Shown here one piece after another: positions 54,816 to 64,000 of a DNA stretch of 64,000 bases. How positions within the stretch are numbered: position 1 is the first letter of the stretch; the number at the start of each line of letters is the position of its first letter. The stretch spans positions 1 through 64,000 of the forward strand of contig CAZPOV010000005.1 of assembly GCA_964588335.1 (NCBI GenBank), given 5' to 3'. This DNA is from JAGQZY01 sp964588335 (GTDB lineage: Bacteria; Bdellovibrionota; Bdellovibrionia; Bdellovibrionales; JAGQZY01). Both the position numbers and the translations under genes were made by a program. The notes below the pieces were generated by a model. It had not been told where the DNA came from and searched no databases. It saw only the letters and a program-made list of their open reading frames with translations.

Positions 54816-57800
54816 ATGAAAACAATCAATTTCTTTTATCTAACTTTAATAATGATTATCACTCCAGGGTGTCTGTCTGGATTTGATGCCACTCACAGCC
54901 TGTCGAATGGTTCCGACTCGGCTCCTCAATCCCAAAGTTTTCAAAAAGCGCAAGAGGTCTTACAGAAAAACTGTGTGGGATGTCACAGCACCAGTGGAAG
55001 TGCCAGTTATGCTCGTCTTGATTATAACAATGAGCAAGCCTTTATCGCTAACGGCATGATCGTTCGTGGAAACCCCGAAGAATCAAAATTGATTTACCGA
55101 ACCCAAGGTTATGTGCGAACCCAGGCCGGATCACCTCGTCGTCCGACCAATATGCCCATGGGTGGCACTCTCTCTACCGATGATTTCCAGGCTCTTTTCG
55201 ACTGGGTTCGCGACACTGCGATCACGGGCGACTTAGAGCCTCCGCAGTTAAGCATCGTAAGCCCAAACAACTTAACAAGCTCTGAAGGCGCGATTCAAGT
55301 GATCGGTCTTTGTGAAGCCAACGCCAGCTTTATTCAAGTGACCGGAGACATTGCACCACTAACAGAAGACATCATTTGTTCTGAAAGCGGTGAGTTTGTG
55401 GTCGATCTTGAATTAGCGGGAGCCCTTGGCAATAAAACAGTTTACTTTTCCCAATCCGATGTGACTGGGAACCAAGCCCAAATCAATTTAACTTTAATAA
55501 AAGCCGATCTAACGGCACCTTTACTAACAATCAATACACCCATGCCCGGGTTTCGCAGTTTCGACAGTTTCCCATTGACTGGAAACTGCGAACCCGGAGC
55601 TTCCCTTTTGCAGGTAAGCGGAGACGTGCAGCCGGTGGCGCCTCAAGCCTGTAGTTCTCAGGGGATGTATTCGATAACCGTGACATTAAGTGCAGGCCTT
55701 GGAGTGAAAAATGTTTCTGTCGCTCAATCCGACAGTGCCGGCAATCAAGCCGTGGCTTCAAGAGCTTTTGAAAGAATCATGCAAGATGTGAATGATACAA
55801 CACCTCCTAGGGTCCTGATCAGTCAGCCCGCGGTGAATACCACGACCGAGATGAATATTGCCTTAACAGGGACCTGTGAAAACGGTGCCAGTAACGTACA
55901 AATTTCTGGAGACACCAACCCAGTGAGCGTGGCTTGTGCTAACTCTTCGTTTCAGGCCACCATTGAACTTCTTGGCGCCCCAGGAAATAAAACCGTTCAG
56001 GTCTCGCAACAGGATGCGGCTGGAAACTTAGGGCAGAACTCTCGTCAGTTTGTAAAAATCGATCAAACGGCTCCTTTGTTAACAATCGCTTCTCCGGCCG
56101 CCGGTACCGAAGACGCAGAAGGTGTGACTCTTCAAGGTGCTTGTGAAACCGGCGCCAGTGATATCGCTGTCGGTGGTGATGTGATGACCACCAATCCCAC
56201 CCCCTGCCAAAATGGTCAGTACTCCGTGTCTGTAAGATTCAGCACAGGGTTAGGCAATAAAACCATTGAAGTCGCACAACAAGACAGTTCTTTAAATGTG
56301 GCGCGGGTATCGCGCACTTTCACTCGTATCGCTCCACCCACTCGTTTTCAGGCGGCTCAAGCGGTTCTTAACAATCGATGCATTGAGTGTCACCAATCCG
56401 GTGGGGCGGCTGGCTTTGCGCCGTTTGATTTTAATAACGAACAAGATTTTATCGATGCCGGCTTGGTGGTGCCAGGTATGGTCGACCAATCCCGACTGAT
56501 CACTCGCACCCAAGGCTACGGCGGTGGTCAAGCGACAATGCCTTTAAACGCCTCTCTTCCAAGTGCCGAATTTAATACCCTTCGTGATTGGGTGTTAAAC
56601 ATGGAAGATCAAGTGGCTCCAAACATTGCCATCAGTTTTCCAGCCGCCGGCTCTGAAGTGTCCGAGACTGTGACTTTAATGGGAACCTGTGAAGCCGGTG
56701 CCAGTGATATCACTGTGGCGGGCGATGTGGTGTCGACTGTTATTGGCTGTGCCTCCAACGGAACATTTACGGCGCCCATTACATTGAGCCCTGGTGTTGG
56801 TACAAAAACAGTGACTGTCGCTCAACAGGACTTGGCAGAAAACGTGGGATCGGACTCTCGTAACTTTCAACGCGTCGACAACACACCCCCAGTGATCATG
56901 ATCAGTTCACCCTCAGCCGGTGCCAGAACCGAGGGGGACTTGGTTCTGTCTGGAACCTGCCAAGTGGGAGAAAGCTCCATCTCGGTTTCAGGAGACCTGT
57001 CGCCAGTGACACCGGTTCCTTGTCAAAACAATGGAACCTTCACCGCCCAAATTATTTTAAGTGGAAATGACGGAAATAAAACGGTAACAGTGTCGCAATC
57101 GGACAGTTCATCCAATACCGGAACCGATTCCCGAATTTTTGAAAAGTACAGCCAACCGGAATTAACGCCAGAAGAGCGTTTTACAATGGCTCGCAATATT
57201 ATCAACACCCACTGTTTGGGTTGCCATCAGCCCGGGGGCGCAGCGGCTCACGCCTCGTTTGCTCTGAATTCCGAAGTGGATTTTGTGCGTGAGGGATTTG
57301 TAGTGCCCGGTGAGCCCGATCAGTCCATGATTATTTACCGAAGTGTGCACTACGGTGGTAGCAACTCGAACATGCCACTGGGGAATAGCACTTATTCGGA
57401 AACTGATCACAACAGTTTGGTGGCGTGGGTGGATAACATGCCCATCGTGGAATCGCCATACTCATGCGACCCCAATATTTCACCACTGGCGTCCCTAGAA
57501 GAGAGTTACGCCAAGCGCTTAAGCCAAAGACAGTACGACAACACACTTTTAGATCTTTTCAGTTTGGCTCTGCCCCGAACGACGGTTCAAGGTTTAGTGA
57601 ATAACGCCAAAGACGGCGTTTACATACCTGCCGATCAAGGCGAGCACTTCAGTCGCGAAAACAATGCCCTGACCGGTGATCATATGGAGGCCTACCTTTC
57701 CATTGCTGAGTCTTTATCGCAAGACCTTTCAGCAACCCACCTATCAACCTTGGTTCAATCTTTTATCAATCTGGCACCCGGCGCCTGCACAAGCCCCAAC

Positions 57801-59165
57801 GTGTCCAACTTAAGTCAAACCTGTCGCCAACGCTTTATCCAGAACTTTGCTGGGCGAGCTTTCAGAAGACCTTTGCGCTTGTCTTCAGACAATCTGACAA
57901 CAGAATCAGGGGAAGCGATCAATGAACTAACAGCCCTACAAGCCGAGTTCTCTGGAGTTTCTCTACAAGAGGGCGTGCAAAGATTAATCATTCGCGTTTT
58001 GATCTCTCCCCATTTTCTATTCCAGATTGAAGATCAAAACCTTGTGGCCGGAGCCACTAGCGAAACCGGTGTTTATCGCCTTTCTGATTACGCCATCATC
58101 AGTCGTCTTGCCTATCGGTTTTGGAACACCATGCCCGACACGCAACTTTGGAACATTGCCCGATCTCAGGATCTAACAACCGACCAAGGCTACAACCAAG
58201 CGTTGAACCATATTCTTTCGCAAAACCAAAAACTGGATGGAAGTTTACGAGAGTTTTACAACGAATGGCTAAAGCTTGAATCAATTCCACATTTTTCTAA
58301 TAACCCGCAACTGGATATCGTGGCCGGAAATGTGAACTATGGTCCCAATCTTCGTCGTTCTATGATTAACGAGCTGGAAGAGTTGGGCGCATTCGTTACC
58401 ACCGCTGGGGGCACTTTTGATGATCTGTTTACAACCGATATCTCGTTTGCTCGCGACCCTGAGCTGATGGAGGTGTACAACGTTTCACAACCCGCACCTT
58501 TAAACTTCACGCCTGAAAATGCTGTGCGCTTACCCGCCAGTGAGGACCGCGCAGGACTGCTTACCCGGGCGGCGCTATTGATCTCAGGAAGTGAGTTGAC
58601 CAATCCGATCTTGCGAGGAGCCCATTTAAGAAAAGACATCCTGTGCTTGGATCTGGGCTCACCACCAGACAACGCTCTGGATGAGTTCAACAGCATCGAT
58701 GTGGATTTTCGCCTGTCCACACGGGAGAAAACCCAGATTAAAACTTCGGGCCCCAGTTGTGTGAGTTGTCATCGCCAGATCAACCCCATTGGGTTTGCGT
58801 TCTCAAACTTCAACTCCATTGGAGCTTTCGGAAACCAAGAGCCCATTTTCAACGACTCAGGCCAGTTCACTGGTAATCACGTGGCTGTTGACTCACAAGT
58901 GGATCTTTCTGATGTCTTCGGGCCGGGGACAAGTGCCACAGGGGCTGCAGAAATGAGTGAGTTGGTGGCCTCACAAGCCAGCACCAAGACCTGCTTCAAT
59001 GAAAAAGTGTTCACCTACTTTTACAGCCGTCAGCCCGATCCGCAACAAGACGCCTGTCGACTGGAGCAGACTTATCAATCCCTATCACCCAACTCGAGTT
59101 TGATCGACATGGTTCGACAATTCGGACAAGGCGCGGATTTACGTTATCGCAGGATCAGTAACTGA
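54816..59165 (+). CDS. Giant DUF1592/DUF1588 multi-heme lipoprotein with Ig-like repeats
   Basis: 1449 residues. Lipobox TPGC, then three cytochrome-c-like modules with heme sites NCVGCH (52-57), RCIECH (near 521) and HCLGCH (near 798). Between them lie six Ig-like repeats of about 75-85 residues (each with a GxCxxGAS-type turn and NKTVxVSQxD end): four after the first heme module and two after the second. The last 550 residues are the DUF1587/DUF1592/DUF1588 planctomycete-type block (RLAYRFWNTMPDTQLW; CVSCHRQINPIGF near 1314). It is an outer-membrane or surface electron-transfer or hydrolytic protein with DUF1552 as partner; substrate unknown. Confidence 0.9.
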   Translation: MKTINFFYLTLIMIITPGCLSGFDATHSLSNGSDSAPQSQSFQKAQEVLQKNCVGCHSTSGSASYARLDYNNEQAFIANGMIVRGNPEESKLIYRTQGYVRTQAGSPRRPTNMPMGGTLSTDDFQALFDWVRDTAITGDLEPPQLSIVSPNNLTSSEGAIQVIGLCEANASFIQVTGDIAPLTEDIICSESGEFVVDLELAGALGNKTVYFSQSDVTGNQAQINLTLIKADLTAPLLTINTPMPGFRSFDSFPLTGNCEPGASLLQVSGDVQPVAPQACSSQGMYSITVTLSAGLGVKNVSVAQSDSAGNQAVASRAFERIMQDVNDTTPPRVLISQPAVNTTTEMNIALTGTCENGASNVQISGDTNPVSVACANSSFQATIELLGAPGNKTVQVSQQDAAGNLGQNSRQFVKIDQTAPLLTIASPAAGTEDAEGVTLQGACETGASDIAVGGDVMTTNPTPCQNGQYSVSVRFSTGLGNKTIEVAQQDSSLNVARVSRTFTRIAPPTRFQAAQAVLNNRCIECHQSGGAAGFAPFDFNNEQDFIDAGLVVPGMVDQSRLITRTQGYGGGQATMPLNASLPSAEFNTLRDWVLNMEDQVAPNIAISFPAAGSEVSETVTLMGTCEAGASDITVAGDVVSTVIGCASNGTFTAPITLSPGVGTKTVTVAQQDLAENVGSDSRNFQRVDNTPPVIMISSPSAGARTEGDLVLSGTCQVGESSISVSGDLSPVTPVPCQNNGTFTAQIILSGNDGNKTVTVSQSDSSSNTGTDSRIFEKYSQPELTPEERFTMARNIINTHCLGCHQPGGAAAHASFALNSEVDFVREGFVVPGEPDQSMIIYRSVHYGGSNSNMPLGNSTYSETDHNSLVAWVDNMPIVESPYSCDPNISPLASLEESYAKRLSQRQYDNTLLDLFSLALPRTTVQGLVNNAKDGVYIPADQGEHFSRENNALTGDHMEAYLSIAESLSQDLSATHLSTLVQSFINLAPGACTSPNVSNLSQTCRQRFIQNFAGRAFRRPLRLSSDNLTTESGEAINELTALQAEFSGVSLQEGVQRLIIRVLISPHFLFQIEDQNLVAGATSETGVYRLSDYAIISRLAYRFWNTMPDTQLWNIARSQDLTTDQGYNQALNHILSQNQKLDGSLREFYNEWLKLESIPHFSNNPQLDIVAGNVNYGPNLRRSMINELEELGAFVTTAGGTFDDLFTTDISFARDPELMEVYNVSQPAPLNFTPENAVRLPASEDRAGLLTRAALLISGSELTNPILRGAHLRKDILCLDLGSPPDNALDEFNSIDVDFRLSTREKTQIKTSGPSCVSCHRQINPIGFAFSNFNSIGAFGNQEPIFNDSGQFTGNHVAVDSQVDLSDVFGPGTSATGAAEMSELVASQASTKTCFNEKVFTYFYSRQPDPQQDACRLEQTYQSLSPNSSLIDMVRQFGQGADLRYRRISN

Positions 59166-59211
59166 TGGCGTAAGAACAAAGTGTTAAGCGACAAACAATT
59201 AACGAAACCCA

Positions 59212-60702
59212 CTAGACCACTCTTTTATAGCGAGTGGCCTTTCCTTTCCCAATTCTCACTAACTTGCCGTCCTCAACAAATTTTTTAAGCAGGCGTTGGT
59301 GGGTGCGACGATCACCCGGTAAGAACTCTGAGAGATCCGCCACTTGAAACTGACTGTCTTTAGGGATGTTGTTGATTAAAAGACAGAACTCGGGGTCATC
59401 AACACCGGCAGTGGGGTCTGAAGAGGTGAGACGAAAGGCAATGGGATCTGAACTTGTAAACGTCACCCCAAAATTGTGAGCTGTGACCTGAAAAGGTATT
59501 TCAAGCTCTTTGTTTTTTTGATTCAGTCGAAACACAATTTGGTGAAGTCGATTTAAAGAGCCAAAAGGGTTGTAGTATTCATCGGGAAAAATCTCATTAA
59601 ATAGAGCGCCCCATTTTTTAGGTCGGTAAGCATCTGACAGCATGGACTGAACCAAACGAAAATGGGTTTGCGAGGTCAAAAAGGCATTGTCTGGTCCGCC
59701 ACTCGATTTGATGTTTTGCCGGTTCCAATCGATCACAGCAGCTGGGGAGACGCCGTCCACAGAATTGTAGGTCAGAAGATACTCTTCCGGCTCTTTCAGT
59801 GGAACCAACGGCTTCAGCTTTTCTTTTAAAGAGTGAAAAGGATTGCCAATACAAAGTTTGGCGAAGGCGTCGGCATCAGAGAAATGTTTGCACCGATAGA
59901 AATCAATATCCCGAGCATCCTCCCAAGCGCCCCGCTGAAGGGCGTTTTGGCTGGCCTGAGCCAATCGGGTTTTGCCGTCTTGACCTCCGGTTATTACACT
60001 TTGCGAAACCTCAAACCATTTCCATGTCCAGTTTTCCAGCAGATGACCACTGTCTTGCATTTGTTGTTGGTTGGTTTTAAGAATTCCTAGGGCCTCTTGC
60101 ATCTTGTCTTGTGAGATCAAAAGCTCCACTTTTTGTTGAAGACAGAGGTTTTTTAAAAGACCCAGCTCTTTTTTATTGGCCGATTCAAGAAGGTCGCCGA
60201 TGGTTTCTTCTGCTAACTGGAATTTTCCAAGATAGATAAAGGCATTCACCAGATTCGAACGTCCCATCATAGACTGGTAATCACTGATTATCGAAGACTT
60301 GATGTAGCTTTGTAGAATCTCTTCGGCTTCCACGTAGCGCCACTCGGAAAAGGCAATGATGGACGCAAAAAACAGAGCACTGGGAGCTTGAGCCGGATCA
60401 AGTTCCGAAAGAAGCTTCTTGGCTTCAAAACTGGCGCCAATTCGATGCAAAGAAAAAGCATAGTCGGCCCGTTCTTCATCGGTGGCCGGCTGTATCGCAC
60501 TGAGATGGCGAACAAATGGATTTAAAACTTTTAATGACTTTTGCACCTTCCCACAGCGCCGAGCCAGGTTGGAAAATCTCAGCACATTTTGGCGAGGCAG
60601 GGAATTCAGGCGTATCTTCCCCAAAAGATTTTGAGCTGAAGTGAACTGTCCTGTTTTGATACAGTTTTCTATTTGGTCGAACTCTTGGCCAAGATTACCC
60701 AT
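59212..60702 (-). CDS. TPR-like protein with C-terminal winged-helix-like domain
   Basis: 496 residues, no signal peptide. Residues about 1-280 are helical repeats of TPR type (SAQNLLGKI, YVEAEEILQSYIKSS). The last 60 residues (VADLSEFLPG, HQRLLKKFVEDGKLVRIGKGKATRYK) look like a winged helix. I infer a cytoplasmic regulator or adaptor. It is convergent with the giant lipoprotein gene and divergent from the next, so it may control one of them; nothing shows which. Confidence 0.65.
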   Translation of the reverse strand: MGNLGQEFDQIENCIKTGQFTSAQNLLGKIRLNSLPRQNVLRFSNLARRCGKVQKSLKVLNPFVRHLSAIQPATDEERADYAFSLHRIGASFEAKKLLSELDPAQAPSALFFASIIAFSEWRYVEAEEILQSYIKSSIISDYQSMMGRSNLVNAFIYLGKFQLAEETIGDLLESANKKELGLLKNLCLQQKVELLISQDKMQEALGILKTNQQQMQDSGHLLENWTWKWFEVSQSVITGGQDGKTRLAQASQNALQRGAWEDARDIDFYRCKHFSDADAFAKLCIGNPFHSLKEKLKPLVPLKEPEEYLLTYNSVDGVSPAAVIDWNRQNIKSSGGPDNAFLTSQTHFRLVQSMLSDAYRPKKWGALFNEIFPDEYYNPFGSLNRLHQIVFRLNQKNKELEIPFQVTAHNFGVTFTSSDPIAFRLTSSDPTAGVDDPEFCLLINNIPKDSQFQVADLSEFLPGDRRTHQRLLKKFVEDGKLVRIGKGKATRYKRVV

Positions 60703-60792
60703 GTTTTTTTATCGGTGTTCGCGACAAAATCATAAGTGGGGACTCTAGCTTTTTTCTTATAATATAGAGATAATTAAATATGGGTGGAGTCA

Positions 60793-62523
60793 ATGGGGAA
60801 GAATAAAGACAGTCTAATATTCCGAATCCGGTTGATAGCTCTTTTGGGGCTGTTGCTTATTGGTTTTCAAAACTGTTCTAATCCCGCAGAATTTTCTAAC
60901 CAACGCTCTTTTCGAAATCAAATGGCCGGAGATGGGCATGAGGGAAAACTCTCTATTCCTGTTGATGCGATTCGTGATCTAGATACGCAAGAAGAATTCA
61001 ATGGTGTTTATCCGCAAAATCCCGTGGCGTTGCAAAATGCTCTCAATTTCCTTCCGTCTCTTTCCACCTTTTGCCGCTCGTCCTACCAAGGGCCGACCTT
61101 GGGAAAAAATCTTATTATCTCGAATGCTGAATCACAGTGGCCCAATGCCGATGAGACTTACGATTTAAGTTCAAGTCTTCCATCGCAAACCTCACTGGTT
61201 CGATGGTCCATAGCTACAGCCTGGGATGCCAGTGGCGTTATGCAAACCGTTTCTGATCATGTTCCAAGGTTTGAGGTTTCCCCAGTTTCAGGACAACGCT
61301 CCATCTTGCTTGAACCCGAATCGAAAAATCAGCTTTTCTATTCCGGAGACCTTAATGTCGGAACTTGGTCAACCATAGGTGCGACGACGCTACCCCATAG
61401 TACCGAACAGAATCCGATGCTGAATGGACCCGCATTCGTTTTGGCTGAAAACAGCACAGACAATGTGGTTCGACAACTCAACCACGCCACCTACGTCGAC
61501 GCAAACACCGAGTACTCTCTTTCTATTTTCGCTAAACCCATTCAATCAGGACGCCTGCTAAGCTTGGGACTTTTGGACTTGGAAGGAAACGTGATTCGAT
61601 GTGTGGCAAACCTGCAAACCCAAACTGTTCAGCCTTTAACCCCATCAAGCAACACTCCTCGATGTGATATTCAAGCCTACCCCAACGGGTGGACCCGAGT
61701 CGCCCTGTCGCTCAATGTGCGAGGAACCACAGGTCAGAACATGCAAGTGATGTATGAGTTGATGGATGGAAATCAAAATTTACTGTACCCAGCCACCGGA
61801 CATCCTGGAATCATTTTATGGGGTGCTCAATTAGAACCAATGCCAGTCGCAACCTCCTACATTCCCACGCCGGGAGCCGCCTTTGTTTACCGTCGGGTGG
61901 ATCAGTTGGCGCTAAGAACCGGAGCCTCCCTTCTTGAGGAAAGCCAGTGGTCCTTGGACTTTTCAACCAGTAACAGTTCAAGCCTAGAGATTGCATTAAA
62001 AGATATTCCTTCACGCACGGACCTGATTGTTGCACAAAATGGACAAGTCGATTTTCAAATCGACAGCAACAGTTCCACTGTCACCAATGCCGCTTTTGAT
62101 GGTCAGCAAAAACTAATGATCGATCAGAAATCCAATTCTATTAAGGCGTACAACAAAGGCCATTTCGCTGGCGAAAGTTCTTTAACCTCCGGGCAACGCT
62201 TTGGAGAGATCCACTTACAGGCCCAAGGCTCTGGCGTTCATGTCTCTGAAATGAAAGTCTACCCCATTGAGGACAGCGAAGAGATTTTGAGTGTTCATTC
62301 ACTGGTGAATATTCCACCTGGCCAACGCTTTGGCGTCTTCACTTTAGGACTGGGTGATTCCCGACTACAAACCGAACCTTTTCCTGTGGAAGCCAACGGC
62401 CAAGGCGGCCTAGAAGGCAACCTTCACGACTTCATAATGTCTCCCGAGAACAATTCCAACTTCTCGGTGGAAGCCTCCCTTAGTGATGGTACGATTATCA
62501 ATGAGTCTTTGAGCTGTTACTAG
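60793..62523 (+). CDS. FQNC lipoprotein with phage-tail-like carbohydrate-binding domain
   Basis: 576 residues from the ATG at 60793 (GGAG upstream). Lipobox Ile-Gly-Phe-Gln-Asn-Cys. Residues about 190-370 resemble the beta-sandwich domains of phage structural proteins and CBM-like modules (LNVGTWSTIG at the start, YSLSIFAKPI, and WGAQLEPMPVATSYIPT at the end). A second beta-rich region follows. It may bind sugars on a surface, own or foreign. No enzyme motif. Confidence 0.7.
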   Translation: MGKNKDSLIFRIRLIALLGLLLIGFQNCSNPAEFSNQRSFRNQMAGDGHEGKLSIPVDAIRDLDTQEEFNGVYPQNPVALQNALNFLPSLSTFCRSSYQGPTLGKNLIISNAESQWPNADETYDLSSSLPSQTSLVRWSIATAWDASGVMQTVSDHVPRFEVSPVSGQRSILLEPESKNQLFYSGDLNVGTWSTIGATTLPHSTEQNPMLNGPAFVLAENSTDNVVRQLNHATYVDANTEYSLSIFAKPIQSGRLLSLGLLDLEGNVIRCVANLQTQTVQPLTPSSNTPRCDIQAYPNGWTRVALSLNVRGTTGQNMQVMYELMDGNQNLLYPATGHPGIILWGAQLEPMPVATSYIPTPGAAFVYRRVDQLALRTGASLLEESQWSLDFSTSNSSSLEIALKDIPSRTDLIVAQNGQVDFQIDSNSSTVTNAAFDGQQKLMIDQKSNSIKAYNKGHFAGESSLTSGQRFGEIHLQAQGSGVHVSEMKVYPIEDSEEILSVHSLVNIPPGQRFGVFTLGLGDSRLQTEPFPVEANGQGGLEGNLHDFIMSPENNSNFSVEASLSDGTIINESLSCY

Positions 62524-62599
62524 GCATCTGTCGATTGCATGCTGTAACAGATATCTTTGTTTCAATCTTACGAGTCGAATTCTTAACGCTGCGTTTACC

Positions 62600-62677
62600 C
62601 GAAAGGTGCCTGGCACCTTTTGGAAGGTACAGACTTTGACACCTCGTGTTCTCAAAAGGGACTTGGTACCTTATTGG
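62600..62677. repeat. REP-like palindromes, second cluster
   Basis: 62601-62621 (gaaaggtgcctggcaccttt core, palindromic) and 62654-62672 (inverted ggtaccaagtccc unit). Same elements as at 52747-53035, in the spacer between convergent genes. Confidence 0.8.
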
Positions 62678-62709
62678 GGGAGGTGTTGTAAAATGTGCTT
62701 TAAAATAAT

Positions 62710-62739
62710 GAAAGGTTAAGTTTTTCAACTTAACCTTTC
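62710..62739. terminator. Terminator between convergent genes
   Basis: Perfect 13-bp stem (62710-62722 with 62727-62739), four-base loop. It is 33 bases beyond the stop of the leftward gene; T-rich tails are modest on both sides. Confidence 0.65.
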
Positions 62740-62771
62740 GATGGTTTTTAGAATTTTAAAAAAGCTTTTTA

Positions 62772-64000
62772 TTATTGAGTGGCCGGTGGGCACGGTTGAG
62801 CTAGGCCGCTGGTTTTGGCGCGGTTGACTAATACGGTTTCCATGATGTTTTGAATCGCCTGTGCCTGCGTGCTATCGACGATGGGGCCACCTGAGTGGGT
62901 GAGAGCTGTTGCTCGTGTTAGGAACAGTCTCCAAACAGAGCCACCATCCACGGGGTCTTCATAGGTCACTTCACTGGTGGACGCATCAGCGATCACTGAT
63001 TGGGTGCGCAGAACTTCGTAGTTCAATCCTTCTTCAGGGAAAAGAACGTCGATCTCTGCAGGTTGCACAGGAACGCCGTTGGCGCAGTAGGTGTTGCCAT
63101 CGCCAGCTCCGGATTCTGGTTCGCGGAACACAAGGTCAGCCATACCGGCCAAGCGATCTTCGCCATTGATAGAGATGGTTTTAGCTTCGTAAGTGATATC
63201 GTAAGCGTAGGCGTTCTCTGGAGTGGTGAACCCGGAACGTGAGCTGTAAGTCACCTTTGATGTTCCCCAATAGTAATTGGCATAAAGGTTACAGTACTCT
63301 GGATCACCTTGGTTGTTTGTCAGTGCATCAACGTCGTTGATCTCGGCATCAAAAATGGTTTGAATGTCATCACCAGTGTTGTCGACCGCATAGTACATGC
63401 CGTCAGGCACGCAGCCCTTTTGAGCTAGAGATAAATCCAAGCTGCTCCCTTCTTTATAGAAATAAAGGAGAGGATCATTACAGTCAGAAATCATAGGATC
63501 TTCCGCCGTCACATTACGGGTGACAAACTGAATGTTACTTAAGGCACCAATGGCGCGATTCATTTCAGCAGTGCTGGCCCGTTTCTGCCAATGGCAGCGA
63601 ACCGGTGTGGTGCTTTTATAGCATCCCAAGCCAACGCAAGGAGCGGTGGTGGTATGGGCACAGTGGGGGAGTGCTGAGTTCGTGCAATAGGCTGTAGGCA
63701 GGTCGCGAGGAAAGGTGGTTCCACTTTGCTCATAAACATGAGTTTCTAAAAACACATAGTACGCGGTGGAGAGGAAACGAGTGGTGGCAAAATCAAGAGA
63801 AAGGCCGCCGCCGGTGGTGTAAAAGATGTTGTCGCCTCGACCGAGGTTGAAACCGAACTCACCATTTTCACCCGTGATGGTACCGTCATCGGTTTCTTCT
63901 TCATTGACAACATCAACTTGCAGTCCGTCGTTGTCTGAGCTGTTGGCTTGTAGAGTGCTACCGCCGCAGTTTTGAAACGCAATAGACATTCCGACTCCAA
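62772..64000 (-). CDS. FQNC lipoprotein, N-terminus outside the window
   Basis: At least 405 residues; the frame stays open to the window edge (position 64000) and the sequence before AFQNC is hydrophobic (GVGMSIAFQNC), so the real start lies outside and the ATG at 63989 is probably internal. The mature part has an acidic linker, many Thr and Cys (CTNSALPHCAHTTTAPC, RCHWQKR) and beta-rich segments; no family recognised. Cysteine pairs suggest a disulfide-rich surface protein. Confidence 0.75.
   Translation of the reverse strand, partial: GVGMSIAFQNCGGSTLQANSSDNDGLQVDVVNEEETDDGTITGENGEFGFNLGRGDNIFYTTGGGLSLDFATTRFLSTAYYVFLETHVYEQSGTTFPRDLPTAYCTNSALPHCAHTTTAPCVGLGCYKSTTPVRCHWQKRASTAEMNRAIGALSNIQFVTRNVTAEDPMISDCNDPLLYFYKEGSSLDLSLAQKGCVPDGMYYAVDNTGDDIQTIFDAEINDVDALTNNQGDPEYCNLYANYYWGTSKVTYSSRSGFTTPENAYAYDITYEAKTISINGEDRLAGMADLVFREPESGAGDGNTYCANGVPVQPAEIDVLFPEEGLNYEVLRTQSVIADASTSEVTYEDPVDGGSVWRLFLTRATALTHSGGPIVDSTQAQAIQNIMETVLVNRAKTSGLAQPCPPATQ

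Overview
The window looks like a chromosome segment from a member of the Bdellovibrionota (Bdellovibrio-like predatory or ex-predatory bacteria). This is inferred from several traits together: many small secreted proteins and lipoproteins with the unusual lipobox Phe-Gln-Asn-Cys, a TIGR02147/DUF4423 regulator, AgmX/PglI and myxobacterial-type outer-membrane barrel proteins, and a DUF1552 plus DUF1592 pair. No rRNA, CRISPR array, insertion sequence or integrase was found. One tRNA, tRNA-Pro(UGG), lies at about 33.7 kb. By eye the sequence left of it is more AT-rich and made mostly of lineage-specific genes, and the sequence right of it is richer in GC and contains housekeeping genes.

0-5.3 kb: small secreted or lipoprotein genes of unknown function with long AT-rich spacers and one probable gene remnant. 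5.7-12.5 kb: a compact group of seven enzyme-like genes: a GT10-like protein, a histidine-box desaturase, two PP-loop ATP-pyrophosphatase (asparagine-synthetase-like) proteins, a GNAT-like protein, an aspartyl/asparaginyl beta-hydroxylase-like oxygenase and a SAM methyltransferase. It reads as an undescribed biosynthetic or modification cluster. 12.6-17.1 kb: a secreted protein with its TIGR02147 regulator, a Cys-rich secreted protein, a prepilin-like protein and an outer-membrane barrel.

17.1-29.3 kb: a ten-gene operon, nearly every junction overlapping. It encodes an exported lipoprotein with a collagen-like tail, a long Gly-rich collagen-like secreted protein, further exported helical proteins, a polymorphic-toxin-like protein directly followed by a cytoplasmic immunity-like protein, a repeat-rich periplasmic protein, and an AgmX/PglI (TonB-like) inner-membrane protein. 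I infer an envelope-spanning surface or effector apparatus; with the cassettes below it is the best candidate for a new system.

29.3-33.8 kb: a peptidoglycan amidase, then two tandem cassettes next to tRNA-Pro. They share promoter region, lipoprotein signal peptide and flanking repeats but carry unrelated mature domains (a transglutaminase-like protease and an HExxH metalloprotease).

33.9-52.7 kb: a lipoprotein esterase, an alginate-export-like porin, ribosomal proteins S18, L28 and a shortened L24, a nitrilase-family amidase, ETF-ubiquinone oxidoreductase, an RlmL-type rRNA methyltransferase, a candidate small RNA, and one operon with NFACT protein, Gld-type ABC transporter, DUF4340, GHMP kinase and DUF429 protein. 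52.7-64 kb: REP-like palindromes, a Tat-exported DUF1552 protein with a giant multi-heme Ig-repeat DUF1592 lipoprotein, a TPR/winged-helix-like protein, and two large FQNC lipoproteins, the last cut by the window edge.
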